Shown in pieces: positions 18,560 through 27,990 of a stretch of DNA of 64,000 nucleotides. This DNA is from Nonomuraea fuscirosea (lineage in GTDB: Bacteria > Actinomycetota > Actinomycetes > Streptosporangiales > Streptosporangiaceae): assembly GCF_003001935.1 (NCBI RefSeq), contig NZ_PVNG01000002.1:496001-560000 (forward strand), read 5' to 3'. Within the stretch, counting starts at the first letter, position 1, and each line of letters starts with the position of its first letter. The position numbers were made by a program, and so were the translations under genes. The notes below the pieces were generated by a model that saw nothing but the letters and a program-made list of their open reading frames with translations, did not search any database and was not told the DNA's origin.

Positions 18560-20101
18560 TCAGCCGGGCAGGTGGTGCAGGTCGGCCGGAGTCGGTTGCG
18601 GAATCGCGGGGTCGGAGGCGGGGGGTTCCTCGATCGGGACGTAGTCGTGACGCATCCCGTGATCGCCCAGCCACCGCCGCAGCCCGCCCACGGCCTCCGA
18701 GTTCGTCGCCACCTGGGCCGCGTACTCCGACAGGGCCACCTCCTCGCCGTCGTCGAACAGCAGCCGCGCGGGCCCCGACCACGACAGCGTCCACTTGGCC
18801 TCTCCGAGCTGGATCAGCACCGCCTCCAGCGCCTGCCCCAGCACCCCGGCCAGCAGGGTAGGGGAAGGGTTCCAGCCGCTCTCCAGCAGCTTGGCCTCCA
18901 GCTCCGCCTGCCGCCCCCGCGCGATGGCCTCGAACGCCGCGTCCAGGTACGGCCGCGAGGCCCCCATCACCTGCTGCCCGGCCACCGCCAGGTCGTGCAG
19001 GGCGTCGGCGTTGCGGCCGGCGTACATGGCGTGCGCGACCAGCTCCTCCCACGGCACCGGCCGCAGCGTCGTCGCCGCCTCGGGCGACCACATCGACTGC
19101 TCCACGGCCTGCACGGCCACGTTCGGGTCGATGAGCAGGGTCAGGGCGGAGCGCGGGTCCGGCACCTGCTGCGGCTCCGGCAGGTGCTCGATCGCGGCCA
19201 GGCGCTCGGCCATGCTCGGATGCGAGTCGTACGGGGAGACCTCCTCGGGCCGCTCGCTCAGCTTGGCCAGCTCGGCCTGCCGCTCGGGGTCGCTCATGAG
19301 CGCGTGGAAGCCGCCGAACACCGTCGCCGGCCTGGTGCCGCCCGCGCCCGTCAGGGTCAGGTAGCTGTCGACGTAGGTCTCCCAGCCCGCCGCGGTCAGG
19401 CGGATCTTCTTCAGCGCCCCTGACGTGGCCTGCCGGCCGCCGATCGCCACGGCGAAGCGGTCGGCCTCCAGCTCCTGCTTGCGCGAGACGGCCTGCGAGA
19501 CCCGGAGGTAGAGCTTGGCGTACCAGGTGAACAGGCGCTGCACGAACGGATGGTTGCGCAGCCCCTGGACGGTGGCGATGAGCGAGACCCGGCCCCGGTA
19601 GACCGGCGCGCCGAGGCGCGTGTGGGCGCCGCTGTAGTGGCCGAGCTCGTGCCCGAGCACCGCGCGCAGCTCGTCCACCGTGAGCGTCTGCAGCAGCGGC
19701 AGCCCGATGAACATGCGCCGCCGCGTCGCCTTCAGTCCCAGGAAGCGGGTGTCCTCAGAGACGGCCGCGTTCACCTCGGGGACCAGGCGGATCTCGTCCG
19801 GCGGGGCCGTGCGCACGCGCTGAGCCAGTTCCTCGACCGTCTGCCACAGCACCGGCTCGTGCTCGCGTCCCACCGGCACGCCCGGCTGCTCGCCCTCACG
19901 GCGGCGGCTGACCATCACCAGCGTCCTGACCAGAGCGCCCGACGCCAGCGTGAGCACGATCGCGAACTTGAGCGCGGTGGCGTGGAAGTCGATGATGAGC
20001 AGGACGTCGAGGAAGATGGCGGCGGCCACGATGAGGCCGACCAGTACGTAGAAGCCGGCGAGCAGGGTGAAAGCCAGCACTGCTCGGAACGCTGTCGTCA
20101 T
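18560..20101 (-). CDS. M48 family membrane zinc metallopeptidase (HtpX-like)
   Basis: The 513-residue protein has two N-terminal membrane helices, then an M48 domain with 'VLGHELGHYSG' (HEXXH zinc ligands and catalytic Glu) and third-ligand region 'SRKQELEADRFA'. The C-terminal 250 residues are helical with no recognised motif and make it longer than HtpX (about 290). HtpX-type enzymes degrade damaged membrane proteins at the cytoplasmic face. It is divergent from dgt with 80 bases between starts. Confidence 0.9.
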   Translation of the reverse strand: MTTAFRAVLAFTLLAGFYVLVGLIVAAAIFLDVLLIIDFHATALKFAIVLTLASGALVRTLVMVSRRREGEQPGVPVGREHEPVLWQTVEELAQRVRTAPPDEIRLVPEVNAAVSEDTRFLGLKATRRRMFIGLPLLQTLTVDELRAVLGHELGHYSGAHTRLGAPVYRGRVSLIATVQGLRNHPFVQRLFTWYAKLYLRVSQAVSRKQELEADRFAVAIGGRQATSGALKKIRLTAAGWETYVDSYLTLTGAGGTRPATVFGGFHALMSDPERQAELAKLSERPEEVSPYDSHPSMAERLAAIEHLPEPQQVPDPRSALTLLIDPNVAVQAVEQSMWSPEAATTLRPVPWEELVAHAMYAGRNADALHDLAVAGQQVMGASRPYLDAAFEAIARGRQAELEAKLLESGWNPSPTLLAGVLGQALEAVLIQLGEAKWTLSWSGPARLLFDDGEEVALSEYAAQVATNSEAVGGLRRWLGDHGMRHDYVPIEEPPASDPAIPQPTPADLHHLPG

Positions 20102-20181
20102 GGGGGAGGGCTCCCGGGGAAGGGGTTCTCGCGAGGCTCGACACTAGCGGAGACGGGAAACTGGATAAAATCGCTTCACTG

Positions 20182-21402
20182 ATGCCGTACTACGACGAGC
20201 ATGACCAAGAGCGTTGGGTTCCGGAACTTCCCGGCAATCCGGAACGGTCCGCGTTCGAGCGGGACCGTGCCCGCGTGCTGCACAGCGCCGCGCTCAGGAG
20301 ACTGGCCGCGAAGACGCAGGTCGTCGGCCCGGGGGAGACGCTCGGCGGCGGCCAGCACATCCCCCGCACCCGCCTGACCCACTCCCTGGAGTGCGCCCAG
20401 GTCGGCAGGGAGATGGGCGCCACGCTCGGCGTGGACCCCGACCTGGTGGAGACCGCCTGCCTGGCGCACGACCTGGGGCATCCGCCGTTCGGGCACAACG
20501 GGGAGGTGGCGCTCAACGCGTTGTCGAGCTCGTGCGGCGGCTTCGAGGGCAACGCGCAGAGCCTGCGCCTGCTCACCAGGCTGGAGGCGAAGGTGCTGAC
20601 CGAGGACGGGCGCAGCGCCGGTCTCAACCTGACCCGCGCCGCCCTGGACGCCTCCGTGAAGTATCCGTGGACCTGCCGCGAATCGCCCAAGTTCGGCGTG
20701 TACGACGACGACCTGCCGGTGTTCGAGTGGATCAGGGAGGGCGCGCCGGCCGGGCGGGTGAGCTTCGAGGCGCAGATCATGGACTGGGCCGACGACGTCG
20801 CCTACTCCGTGCACGACCTGGAGGACGCCCTGCACTCCGGCCACGTCACCCCCGAGGCGCTCCAGTCGCCCGCCGAACGCGCCCAGGTGTGCGAGATCAC
20901 CCGCACCTGGTACGCCCCCGGCGCCGACCTCAACGAGCTGGAGGAGGTCTTCGCCAAGCTGATCGACGACCCGCTCTGGCCGCGCCACTTCGCCGCCACG
21001 ATCGCCGACCTGGCCGGGCTCAAGGCCCTCACCAGCGGCCTCATCGGCCGCTTCTGCAGGTCCGCGCAGGCCGCCACCAGGGAGGTGTACGGCTCGCGGC
21101 ACCGCGCCGACCTCGTCGTGCCGCACGCCACCAGGCTGGAGTGCGCGCTGCTCAAGGGCGTCACCGCCCACTACGTGATGACCACCGAGGACCACCACGC
21201 CAACCAGGCCAGGCAGCGCGACCTCATCACCGAGCTGGCCTCGCTGATCACGCTCGGCGCGCCCGGCACCCTCGAACCCGCCTTCAGGCCCGCCTTCCTG
21301 GAGGCCCCGGACGACGCCGCCCGCGTGCGCGTGGTGATCGACCAGATCGCCTCGCTCACCGACACCTCGGCGGTGACCTGGCACCGCCGTCTCTCCCGCT
21401 GA
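20182..21402 (+). CDS. dgt: dGTPase-like HD-domain triphosphohydrolase
   Basis: The 406-residue deoxyguanosinetriphosphate triphosphohydrolase-like protein hydrolyses dNTPs to deoxynucleoside and tripolyphosphate. The HD metal site is visible as 'RTRLTHSLE', 'CLAHDLGHPPFGHNGE' and 'DWADDVAYSVHDLED'. In actinobacteria dgt is usually found near dnaG, as here, although four genes intervene. ATG 20182 has no Shine-Dalgarno; TAAAAT lies 10 nt upstream, so the leader is short or absent. Confidence 0.92.
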   Translation: MPYYDEHDQERWVPELPGNPERSAFERDRARVLHSAALRRLAAKTQVVGPGETLGGGQHIPRTRLTHSLECAQVGREMGATLGVDPDLVETACLAHDLGHPPFGHNGEVALNALSSSCGGFEGNAQSLRLLTRLEAKVLTEDGRSAGLNLTRAALDASVKYPWTCRESPKFGVYDDDLPVFEWIREGAPAGRVSFEAQIMDWADDVAYSVHDLEDALHSGHVTPEALQSPAERAQVCEITRTWYAPGADLNELEEVFAKLIDDPLWPRHFAATIADLAGLKALTSGLIGRFCRSAQAATREVYGSRHRADLVVPHATRLECALLKGVTAHYVMTTEDHHANQARQRDLITELASLITLGAPGTLEPAFRPAFLEAPDDAARVRVVIDQIASLTDTSAVTWHRRLSR

Positions 21403-21504
21403 CCGATCCCGGACGGGCCCCGCCGGCCGATCTTCTGGTTAAGGCTTCGTCAACGAGCCGGGGTCGCCGGGACGAGCCGCTTTCGCGAGGACCCCCGCCG
21501 GGCG

Positions 21505-21510
21505 GATACT
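21505..21510 (+). promoter_or_regulatory. Probable leaderless -10 box
   Basis: GATACT lies 6 nt before ATG 21517 and there is no ribosome-binding site. This is the same arrangement as at the dnaG and ACC-deaminase-like genes. Confidence 0.35.
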
Positions 21511-21516
21511 GCGCCC

Positions 21517-22674
21517 ATGGCCACATATGTGATCGTCGGTGCCGGGCTGGCCGGGGCCAAGGCGGCGCAGACACTGCGGGAAGAGGGCTTCGACGGCGAG
21601 ATCGTGCTGATCGGCGCGGAGAGCGAACGGCCCTACGAGAGACCACCCCTGTCCAAGGAGTACCTCCAGGGCAGGAGCGAGCGGAACGACATCTTCGTCC
21701 ACGCCCCCGACTGGTACGCGGGCAACGGCGTGGATCTGCGGCTCGGCACGCCGGTCACCACAATCGAGCTGGAGCACCACGTGGTGCGGCTCGGGGACGG
21801 CTCCCGGCAGCCGTACGACAAGTTGCTCATCGCCACCGGCGCCGTGCCCAGACGGCTGCCGGGGCCCGCCTACTACCTGCGTACCGTGGCGGACAGCGAG
21901 GCGCTGCGGCGGCGCTTCGCCGAGGGCGGCTCCGTGCTGGTCGTCGGCGCGTCCTGGATCGGCCTGGAGACCGCCGCCGCGGCGCGCGCGGCCGGCTGCG
22001 CTGTCACCGTCGTCGAGCCCGAGCCCACCGCGCTCAACCGGGCGCTCGGCCCCGAGCTCGGCGCCCTCTTCGCCCGCCTGCACGCGAGCAAGGGCGTGGA
22101 CCTGCGCTTCGGCATCGCCGCGGCGGAGATCACCGAGGACGGCGTGCGGCTCAGCTCCGGTGAGCGGCTGAGCGCCGACCTGGTCGTGGCCGGCATCGGG
22201 GCGGCGCCTGAGGTCGGTCTGGCCCGTAACGCGGGCCTCGACGTCGGCCAGGGCATCCGCACCGACGCCTCCCTGCGCACCTCGCACCCCGACGTGTACG
22301 CGGCCGGCGACGTGGCCGAGTTCCTGCACCCGGTGTACGGCCGCCATCTCCGCGTCGAGCACTGGGCCAACGCCCTGCACGGCGGCCCCGTGGCCGCCCG
22401 GTCCATGCTGGGCCAGGAAGTGGTGCACGACCGGCTGCCCTACTTCTTCACCGACCAGTACGAGCTGGGCATGGAGTTCTCCGGCGACATCGAGGGCCAC
22501 GACGAGATCGTCTACCGGGGCGACCCCGAGAGCCTGGAGTTCATCGTCTACTGGCTGCGCGGCGGCCGGGTGATCGCCGGCATGAACGTCAACACCTGGG
22601 ACGTCGTGGACGGCATCCAGGAGCTGATCAGATCAGGGGTCCAGGTCGACGCCAAGGAGTTGTCGTCGGGCTGA
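21517..22674 (+). CDS. FAD-dependent ferredoxin-NAD(P)+ reductase type oxidoreductase
   Basis: The 385-residue flavoprotein has FAD-binding 'VIVGAGLAGAKAAQTL', the oxygenase-coupled reductase signature 'YERPPLSKEYLQG', NAD(P)-binding 'VLVVGASWIGLETAA' and the second FAD motif 'VYAAGDVAEF'. The C-terminal reductase domain is present. Such enzymes feed electrons from NAD(P)H to ferredoxins that serve P450s or ring-hydroxylating oxygenases. No ferredoxin or P450 lies in this window, so its partner is elsewhere. Confidence 0.9.
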   Translation: MATYVIVGAGLAGAKAAQTLREEGFDGEIVLIGAESERPYERPPLSKEYLQGRSERNDIFVHAPDWYAGNGVDLRLGTPVTTIELEHHVVRLGDGSRQPYDKLLIATGAVPRRLPGPAYYLRTVADSEALRRRFAEGGSVLVVGASWIGLETAAAARAAGCAVTVVEPEPTALNRALGPELGALFARLHASKGVDLRFGIAAAEITEDGVRLSSGERLSADLVVAGIGAAPEVGLARNAGLDVGQGIRTDASLRTSHPDVYAAGDVAEFLHPVYGRHLRVEHWANALHGGPVAARSMLGQEVVHDRLPYFFTDQYELGMEFSGDIEGHDEIVYRGDPESLEFIVYWLRGGRVIAGMNVNTWDVVDGIQELIRSGVQVDAKELSSG

Positions 22675-22705
22675 GCGCGGGCCGGCGCACGCCGTCGTGG
22701 ACGCC

Positions 22706-23668
22706 TCAGCTCCGTTCGACTTCGAGCACGAGCTTGCCGGTGGTACGGCCGGCCTCGATGCGACGGTGCGCCCGCGCGGCCTGCTCCAGCCGCAGCGACT
22801 CGACCCGTACCCGGAGCTCCCCGCTCGCGGCCGCGGCCACGGCCCGGCGCAGCGCCCGGCCCGCCTCCTGCGGGAACGCGGCGGAGAACGCGGCCAGGTT
22901 GAACCCGGAGACGGTCCTGTTGGCGAACCACAGCTCGTCGGCCGAGATCCCGACGTCCTCGGCGCCGGAGGCGTTGCCCATCACCACCAGCCGGCCCATC
23001 GGCGCGAGCAGGTCCAGGCCGCTCCGGCGGGCCGTGCCGCCGACCATGTCCACCACGACGTCGAATCGACCGGCCCCGGCCACCTGCTCGCGCAGGACCA
23101 CCTCGTCGTAGCCGAACGCCCTGGCCGCCTCGATCTTGGCCGGGCTGCCCACGGCGCCCACCACGCGGCCCGCGCCCAGCAGCCGGGCGGCCTGACCGAG
23201 CTGGCTGCCCACGCCTCCGGCGGCGGCGTGCACCAGCACGTCCTCTCCCGGTTCGATGCGGGCCACCCGGTCGAGCACGAGGAACGCGGTGGCGCTGTTG
23301 GACGGCAGCGCGGCCGCGGTGCCCAGGTCGAGGTCGTAGCCGTCCAGCGGCGTCACCAGGTCGGCGGAGGTGGTCACCACCTCGGCGTAGCCGCCGCCGT
23401 CGACGATCGTCAGCGCGGCGACCGGCTGGCCCGCGCGCAGCCCCTCGACGCCGGGGCCGAGCGCCCTGACGCGGCCTGACACCTCGATGCCGGGTACGAA
23501 CGGCAGCGGGACGTCCACCACACCGCGCCGGTAGAGGATCTCGGCGAAGTTGGCGCCCGCGTAGGCCACGTCGATGGAGACCTGCCCCGGCCCGGGCTCG
23601 GGGACCTCGACCTCGTCGAGACGCAGGACGTCGGCGCTGCCGAATTGGGGGATCGTGATCGCTCTCAT
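22706..23668 (-). CDS. Zinc-independent quinone oxidoreductase (MDR family)
   Basis: The 320-residue medium-chain dehydrogenase/reductase has an N-terminal GroES-like domain ('YAGANFAEILYRRG') and Rossmann fold 'VLVHAAAGGVGSQLGQAARLLG'. The catalytic zinc cysteines are absent, which places it with NADPH:quinone reductases. I chose ATG 23668 (MRAITIPQFG) over 23677 on family similarity. It starts about 45 bases after the stop of the regulator gene on the same strand, so the two probably form an operon. Confidence 0.87.
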   Translation of the reverse strand: MRAITIPQFGSADVLRLDEVEVPEPGPGQVSIDVAYAGANFAEILYRRGVVDVPLPFVPGIEVSGRVRALGPGVEGLRAGQPVAALTIVDGGGYAEVVTTSADLVTPLDGYDLDLGTAAALPSNSATAFLVLDRVARIEPGEDVLVHAAAGGVGSQLGQAARLLGAGRVVGAVGSPAKIEAARAFGYDEVVLREQVAGAGRFDVVVDMVGGTARRSGLDLLAPMGRLVVMGNASGAEDVGISADELWFANRTVSGFNLAAFSAAFPQEAGRALRRAVAAAASGELRVRVESLRLEQAARAHRRIEAGRTTGKLVLEVERS

Positions 23669-23712
23669 GCCGTCCATCGTGCGGGGACGACGCCGGCCAC
23701 GGCAGTGTCAGC

Positions 23713-24537
23713 TCATCCTGGGTGTGCCACCACCAGGCTCTCCACCTTCTCCTTGGTGCCGGTGCCGGGGAGTGGCGTGTGCAGCACCACGTTGAGGTCC
23801 GCGCGATCCGGCAGGCGCAGCAGCGAGTACTCGAAGGTGAGGTCCCCGGCCTCGGGGTGGGTGATCGCCTTGATTCCCTGCGAGCGGGAACGGACGTCCG
23901 GCCGCGCCCACAACCCGGCGAAGTCCGCGCTGGCCGCGCACAGCTCCGCTGCGATCCGCCCGAAGACCGGATCGTCGGGGTACCGGGCCGCGCCGGCACG
24001 GAAGTCGGCCACCATGTCCGGGGCGAACTCGTGCCACTCGGTGAACCTGCCGCGGTAGGTGGGGTGGGTGAAGAACGCCACCATGCAGTTGCGGACCTCG
24101 TCGTCGAACCCGAACACCCGTCTGGCCGCGTCGTTCATCGCCACCAGGTTGTAGTGCCGGTCCAGGACGTGGGCCGGTTGGGGCATCCACGCCGCCAGCA
24201 CCGCGCGCAGCTGCTCGCTCACCGGCGCGCCGGGGCGGCCCGCGGGGTCCGGTGGATTCAGCCCGGCGAGCACGTACAGGTGCGCCCGCTCGGCCTCGTC
24301 GAGCCGCAGCGCGCGGGCGATCGCGTCCAGCACGGCGTCGGAGACCTTGATGTCGCGCCCCTGCTCCAGCCAGGTGTACCAGGACACCCCGACCCCGGCG
24401 AGCACCGCCACCTCTTCCCGGCGCAGTCCGGGAGTGCGGCGGCGCCCCGCGGCGGGCATGCCGACCTCGGCCGGCGTGAGCGCTTCCCGCTTGGCCCGCA
24501 GGAACTCCTTGAGCTGGTCACGGCGGCTGGCAGTCAC
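23713..24537 (-). CDS. XRE-type regulator with MmyB-like ligand-binding domain
   Basis: This protein of about 274 residues has an N-terminal helix-turn-helix ('RRTPGLRREEVAVLAGVGVSWYTWLEQGRD') and a C-terminal PAS-like MmyB domain ('DRHYNLVAMNDAARRVFGF', 'HPEAGDLTFEYSLLRLP'). In actinomycetes these regulators usually control an adjacent oxidoreductase, here the downstream quinone oxidoreductase, and may bind fatty acids or other small hydrophobic ligands. GTG 24537 is preferred over 24543. Confidence 0.9.
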   Translation of the reverse strand: MTASRRDQLKEFLRAKREALTPAEVGMPAAGRRRTPGLRREEVAVLAGVGVSWYTWLEQGRDIKVSDAVLDAIARALRLDEAERAHLYVLAGLNPPDPAGRPGAPVSEQLRAVLAAWMPQPAHVLDRHYNLVAMNDAARRVFGFDDEVRNCMVAFFTHPTYRGRFTEWHEFAPDMVADFRAGAARYPDDPVFGRIAAELCAASADFAGLWARPDVRSRSQGIKAITHPEAGDLTFEYSLLRLPDRADLNVVLHTPLPGTGTKEKVESLVVAHPG

Positions 24538-24612
24538 CAGCACACCCTACGCGGCCCCGGGACGGCCCTCGCCGCACCCCCGCCGCACGACCGGCGCGCC
24601 CGCTCGCCCTGC

Positions 24613-25530
24613 TCAGCCGGCCGTGACGCCGCTGTCGGTCAGGGGGTCCGTCGCCGTCGGGCTGCGGTCGGCGTCACTGTCGGAGCTCCTGCGCGGCCTC
24701 GGCGTCTTGGTGGGCTTGCTGCTCTGCGGCGTCGCCTGCCGCGACACGCACTGCACGGAGCAGGGCGGCGTCTCGCCCAGCTTGCCGCGCAGCTTCATCG
24801 TCTCCTCGCGCGGCGAGTACGTGCGGTTGCCCTTCTTCCAGGCGTCGAGGTAGTCCCACGGCTCGACCATGCCCCTGCGCACCCACCAGAAGGCCGGGCC
24901 GGTCTTCCACGAGATCGCGAAGTAGAGGTTGGACCCGGTGTCGCGGGCGTTGCCCGAGCGGCCCACCCGTCCCAGCACCTGGCCCTTCTTGACCTTGGCC
25001 CCGGGCTTGACGCCGTCGGCGATCGAGTCGAGGTGGCCGCCCAGGTACCGTACGCCGTCGTCACCGATGATCGTGACGAACCTGCCCTCGCGGTCGGCGC
25101 CCGCGTCGGTGCCCGGCTGCCACCTGTCCTGGTTGTTCACCTCGTCCACGACGCCCTCGACGGGCGACACGAACGAGCAGCCCTGCGGCGCCCAGATCGT
25201 CGTCTTGGGCAGCACGAGCAGCTTGCGCTGGTAGGTGGTCTTGCAGCCCTTCACCGGGAAGGCGTAACTGTACTTCGACAGCTTCGGCGGCGGGACGTTC
25301 ACCGGGTCGTCGCCCTGGGGCGGCTGCTCGGCCGCCTGCGGCTGGGGAGTAGGGCTCGGGGTCGTGGCGGTGGCCGAAGGGGTCCCCGAGACGGCGACCG
25401 TGGAGGGCGATCCGGCCCCTGCTCCGGCCCCGGCGCCGATGCCCGCCAGCCCGGTGGCCTGGGTGCAGGCGCCGGTCAGCAGCACAGCGCCCGTGACGGC
25501 CGCCCATCGTCCGATATGCCCCGATCGCAT
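24613..25530 (-). CDS. Lipoprotein with degenerate M23 (LytM) domain
   Basis: This is a 305-residue lipoprotein. The signal peptide ends in lipobox LTGAC (Cys22); an Ala/Pro/Thr-rich linker of about 60 residues follows; then comes an M23-like beta-fold ('GVVDEVNNQ', 'RYLGGHLDSI', 'KKGQVLGRVGRSGNA'). Only the central His166 is retained. The N-terminal His/Asp zinc ligands are not visible and the HxH pair is replaced by 'NLYF' (residues 201-204). It is therefore probably a catalytically dead LytM domain, perhaps an activator or scaffold for a cell-wall hydrolase. ATG 25530 has GGTGGAGA just upstream. Confidence 0.8.
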   Translation of the reverse strand: MRSGHIGRWAAVTGAVLLTGACTQATGLAGIGAGAGAGAGSPSTVAVSGTPSATATTPSPTPQPQAAEQPPQGDDPVNVPPPKLSKYSYAFPVKGCKTTYQRKLLVLPKTTIWAPQGCSFVSPVEGVVDEVNNQDRWQPGTDAGADREGRFVTIIGDDGVRYLGGHLDSIADGVKPGAKVKKGQVLGRVGRSGNARDTGSNLYFAISWKTGPAFWWVRRGMVEPWDYLDAWKKGNRTYSPREETMKLRGKLGETPPCSVQCVSRQATPQSSKPTKTPRPRRSSDSDADRSPTATDPLTDSGVTAG

Positions 25531-25700
25531 GTTCTCCACCCGTGTCACCGTTTCCACCGACAACCTTTACCTTTGTAGCCGACCGGGAGCCCCCGCATGG
25601 CCGCTTTCCCCCTTTAGCAGCCGCAAGGTAACCGTGGGCTACCTCCCCGCTCCCGATACCGGGGACACCCGGTCGGTCGGGAACCGTCGGTGGGGCGGAA

Positions 25701-25706
25701 TAGACT
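25701..25706 (+). promoter_or_regulatory. -10 box of a leaderless dnaG promoter
   Basis: TAGACT ends 7 nt before GTG 25714, with no ribosome-binding site between them. Confidence 0.45.
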
Positions 25707-25713
25707 TCCCGGC

Positions 25714-27555
25714 GTGGCTGGCCGGATCCGTGATGTCGACATCGCACTCGTACGCGAGCGCTCCCCCATCGCCGACGTGATCGGCGAGCACATCCAGTTG
25801 CGCAGCGCCGGAGGGGGCAACCTCAAGGGCTTGTGCCCGTTCCACGACGAGAAGAGCCCGTCGTTCAACGTCACCCCCGAGCGGGGGATGTACTTCTGCT
25901 TCGGCTGCTCCGAGGGCGGCGACGTGATCACGTTCGTCGAGAAGATCGAGCATCTGTCGTTCGGCGAGGCCGTCGAGCGGCTGGCGCAGCGGGCCGGCAT
26001 CCAGCTCCAGTACGAGCAGGGCGGCTACGTGCCCCGGCGCGACCACGGCGAGCGGGCCCGGCTGATCGAGGCGCACCGGGCGGCGGCTGAGTTCTACGCC
26101 GACAAGCTGATGTCGCCGGACGCGGCGGTGGGGCGGCGCTTCCTGTCGGAGCGCGGGTTCGAGCGGGCCGACGCCGAGACGTTCGGGGTCGGCTACGCGC
26201 CGGCCGAGTGGGAGGCGCTGGCCCGCCATCTCCTGGGCCGCGGCTTCAGCGCCGACGAGCTGGTGAAAGGCGGTCTGGTCAGGGAGGGGCGGCGCGGCCC
26301 GATCGACCGGTTCCGCGGGCGGCTGATCTGGCCGATCAGGGACGCCACCGGCGATGTGATCGGCTTCGGCGCGCGCAAGTTGCTTGATTCCGACGACGGT
26401 CCGAAATACTTGAATACGCCTGACTCTCCGCTTTACAAGAAGAGCCAGGTCCTTTATGGAATTGATCTTGCCAAGCGGGAGATCAGTAAGCGCGCGCAGG
26501 CCGTGATCGTCGAGGGATACACCGACGTGATGGCCTGCCATCTCGCCGGCGTGCCGACCGCCGTGGCCACCTGCGGCACTTCCTTCGGCGAGGAGCACAT
26601 CAAGATCCTGCGCCGGTTCCTGCTCGATCAGGCCGAATTCCGCGGCGAGGTCATCTTCACCTTCGACGGCGACGCCGCCGGGCAGAAGGCGGCGCTGCGC
26701 GCGTTCGCCGACGAGCAGAAGTTCGTCACGCAGACCTACGTGGCGGTGCAGGGCGACGGGCTCGACCCGTGCGATCTGCGCGTCAAGCAGGGCGACGCGG
26801 CCGTGCGCGATCTGATCGCCAGCCGCGAGCCGCTCTTCCAGTTCGCGATCAGGAGCACGATCTCCCGCTACGACCTGCGCAGCAACGAGGGCAAGATCGC
26901 CGCGCTCGACGCCGCCGCGCCGATCGTGGCCGGCATCAAGGACGTGGGGCTGCGCAAGCGTTACGCCATCGACCTGGACCGGTGGCTGGGGTTCATGGAC
27001 GAGCGCTTCGTCATGCAGCGCATCTCCGAGGTGTCCGGCACCCAGCAGGGCCGCCGCAGGCAGGCCCCCAAGGCGGCCCCGCACGACCCGGGCGTGCGGG
27101 TCGAGGGCGAGCTGCTCAAGCTGGCCGTGCAGCGCCCCGCGCTGATCGGGCCCCGCTTCGACGCGCTCGACGCGCAGGCGTTCACCGCCGTCGAGCACGT
27201 GGCGTTGCACAAGGTCATCGCCGCCGCGGGCGGGCTCGCGGCGGCCGGGCACGGCGGCCGCGAGTGGGTGGACCGCCTGCTGGAGCACGCGCACGAGGAG
27301 GGGGCGCGGGCGCTGGTGACCCGCTTCGCGGTGGACCCGATCCAGGCCGACGCCCACGCCGAGGAGCGCTACGCCGGCGCGATGCTGGCCGCCATCGAGG
27401 CCATCGCGGTCGATCGGGCCATCGCGCAGGTCAAGTCGCGGATCCAGCGGCTCAACCCGGTGGAGGAGCAGCAGGAGTACAACAAGCTGTTCGGGGAGCT
27501 GGTGGCGCTGGAGCAGCAGCGCCGCGTCCTGCGCGACCGCGCCGCCGGCAGCTGA
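25714..27555 (+). CDS. dnaG: DNA primase
   Basis: The 613-residue replicative primase synthesises RNA primers at the fork. The CHC2 zinc finger is visible ('LKGLCPFHDEKSPSF' and 'YFCFGCSEGGD'); the TOPRIM core has 'VIVEGYTDVMACH' (catalytic Glu) and 'FTFDGDAAGQKA' (metal-binding Asp pair); the C-terminal helical region should bind DnaB. GTG 25714 gives the family start VAGRIRDVDIALV. It is followed by a sigma-factor gene, recalling the dnaG-rpoD pairing of macromolecular-synthesis operons, but a 435-bp gap with its own AT-rich region separates them. Confidence 0.96.
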   Translation: MAGRIRDVDIALVRERSPIADVIGEHIQLRSAGGGNLKGLCPFHDEKSPSFNVTPERGMYFCFGCSEGGDVITFVEKIEHLSFGEAVERLAQRAGIQLQYEQGGYVPRRDHGERARLIEAHRAAAEFYADKLMSPDAAVGRRFLSERGFERADAETFGVGYAPAEWEALARHLLGRGFSADELVKGGLVREGRRGPIDRFRGRLIWPIRDATGDVIGFGARKLLDSDDGPKYLNTPDSPLYKKSQVLYGIDLAKREISKRAQAVIVEGYTDVMACHLAGVPTAVATCGTSFGEEHIKILRRFLLDQAEFRGEVIFTFDGDAAGQKAALRAFADEQKFVTQTYVAVQGDGLDPCDLRVKQGDAAVRDLIASREPLFQFAIRSTISRYDLRSNEGKIAALDAAAPIVAGIKDVGLRKRYAIDLDRWLGFMDERFVMQRISEVSGTQQGRRRQAPKAAPHDPGVRVEGELLKLAVQRPALIGPRFDALDAQAFTAVEHVALHKVIAAAGGLAAAGHGGREWVDRLLEHAHEEGARALVTRFAVDPIQADAHAEERYAGAMLAAIEAIAVDRAIAQVKSRIQRLNPVEEQQEYNKLFGELVALEQQRRVLRDRAAGS

Positions 27556-27990
27556 CCCGCGACCGCCGCTGCCGCGCCTCCAGGGAGCTACTGGCGTGCC
27601 TCCAGGCCGCCGCTTCCGCGCCTCCGGACCGCCGCTTCCGCGCCTCCGAGCCGACGCCGGAACGGCTCTGTCGTGCCGTCTCATCACTCGCGTTTGGTAA
27701 CAGTTAGGACGCGATCGCGACCGCAATTCAGGGTGGTAGACCCGGAAACTTGGCCCGGTCCACAATCCGCGACGGGCGACGGACGGCCACGTCGGGGCAG
27801 CGGAACGGCGGCGTCCGACCGGGGGGTGTCGCCGGGCGCGTGAATCCAGACCGCGTAATTGACTTTACTTTCCTGATCAAACTCAGGCTAAACCTTATTG
27901 CGATCTCAATTCGGTAAGGACGATCGTCTTACCTTCGGTGACAAAAATGGGTCTGCCATTTGATGGAACCAATACTGCAGACTGTCTCCC
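27556..27990. other. dnaG-sigma intergenic region
   Basis: The stretch holds a GC-rich tandem repeat (27566-27650), an unremarkable GC-rich middle, and from about 27850 an AT-rich island containing TTGACT (27859-27864), a small hairpin (CCTGA 27872-27876 with TCAGG 27883-27887) and an inverted repeat GGTAAG/CTTACC (27913-27918, 27928-27933) around ACGATCGT. It probably contains the sigma-gene promoter and an operator. I cannot place a convincing -35/-10 pair. Confidence 0.55.
27566..27650. repeat. 22-bp GC-rich tandem repeat after dnaG
   Basis: About four imperfect copies with period 22 are marked by GCCTCC at 27576, 27598, 27620 and 27642. The last two copies share CGCCGCTTCCGCGCCTCCG. Confidence 0.65.

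Noticed and set aside
27566..27650. CRISPR array
   Set aside because: The 22-bp units are directly adjacent with no unique spacers and no cas genes anywhere in the window.
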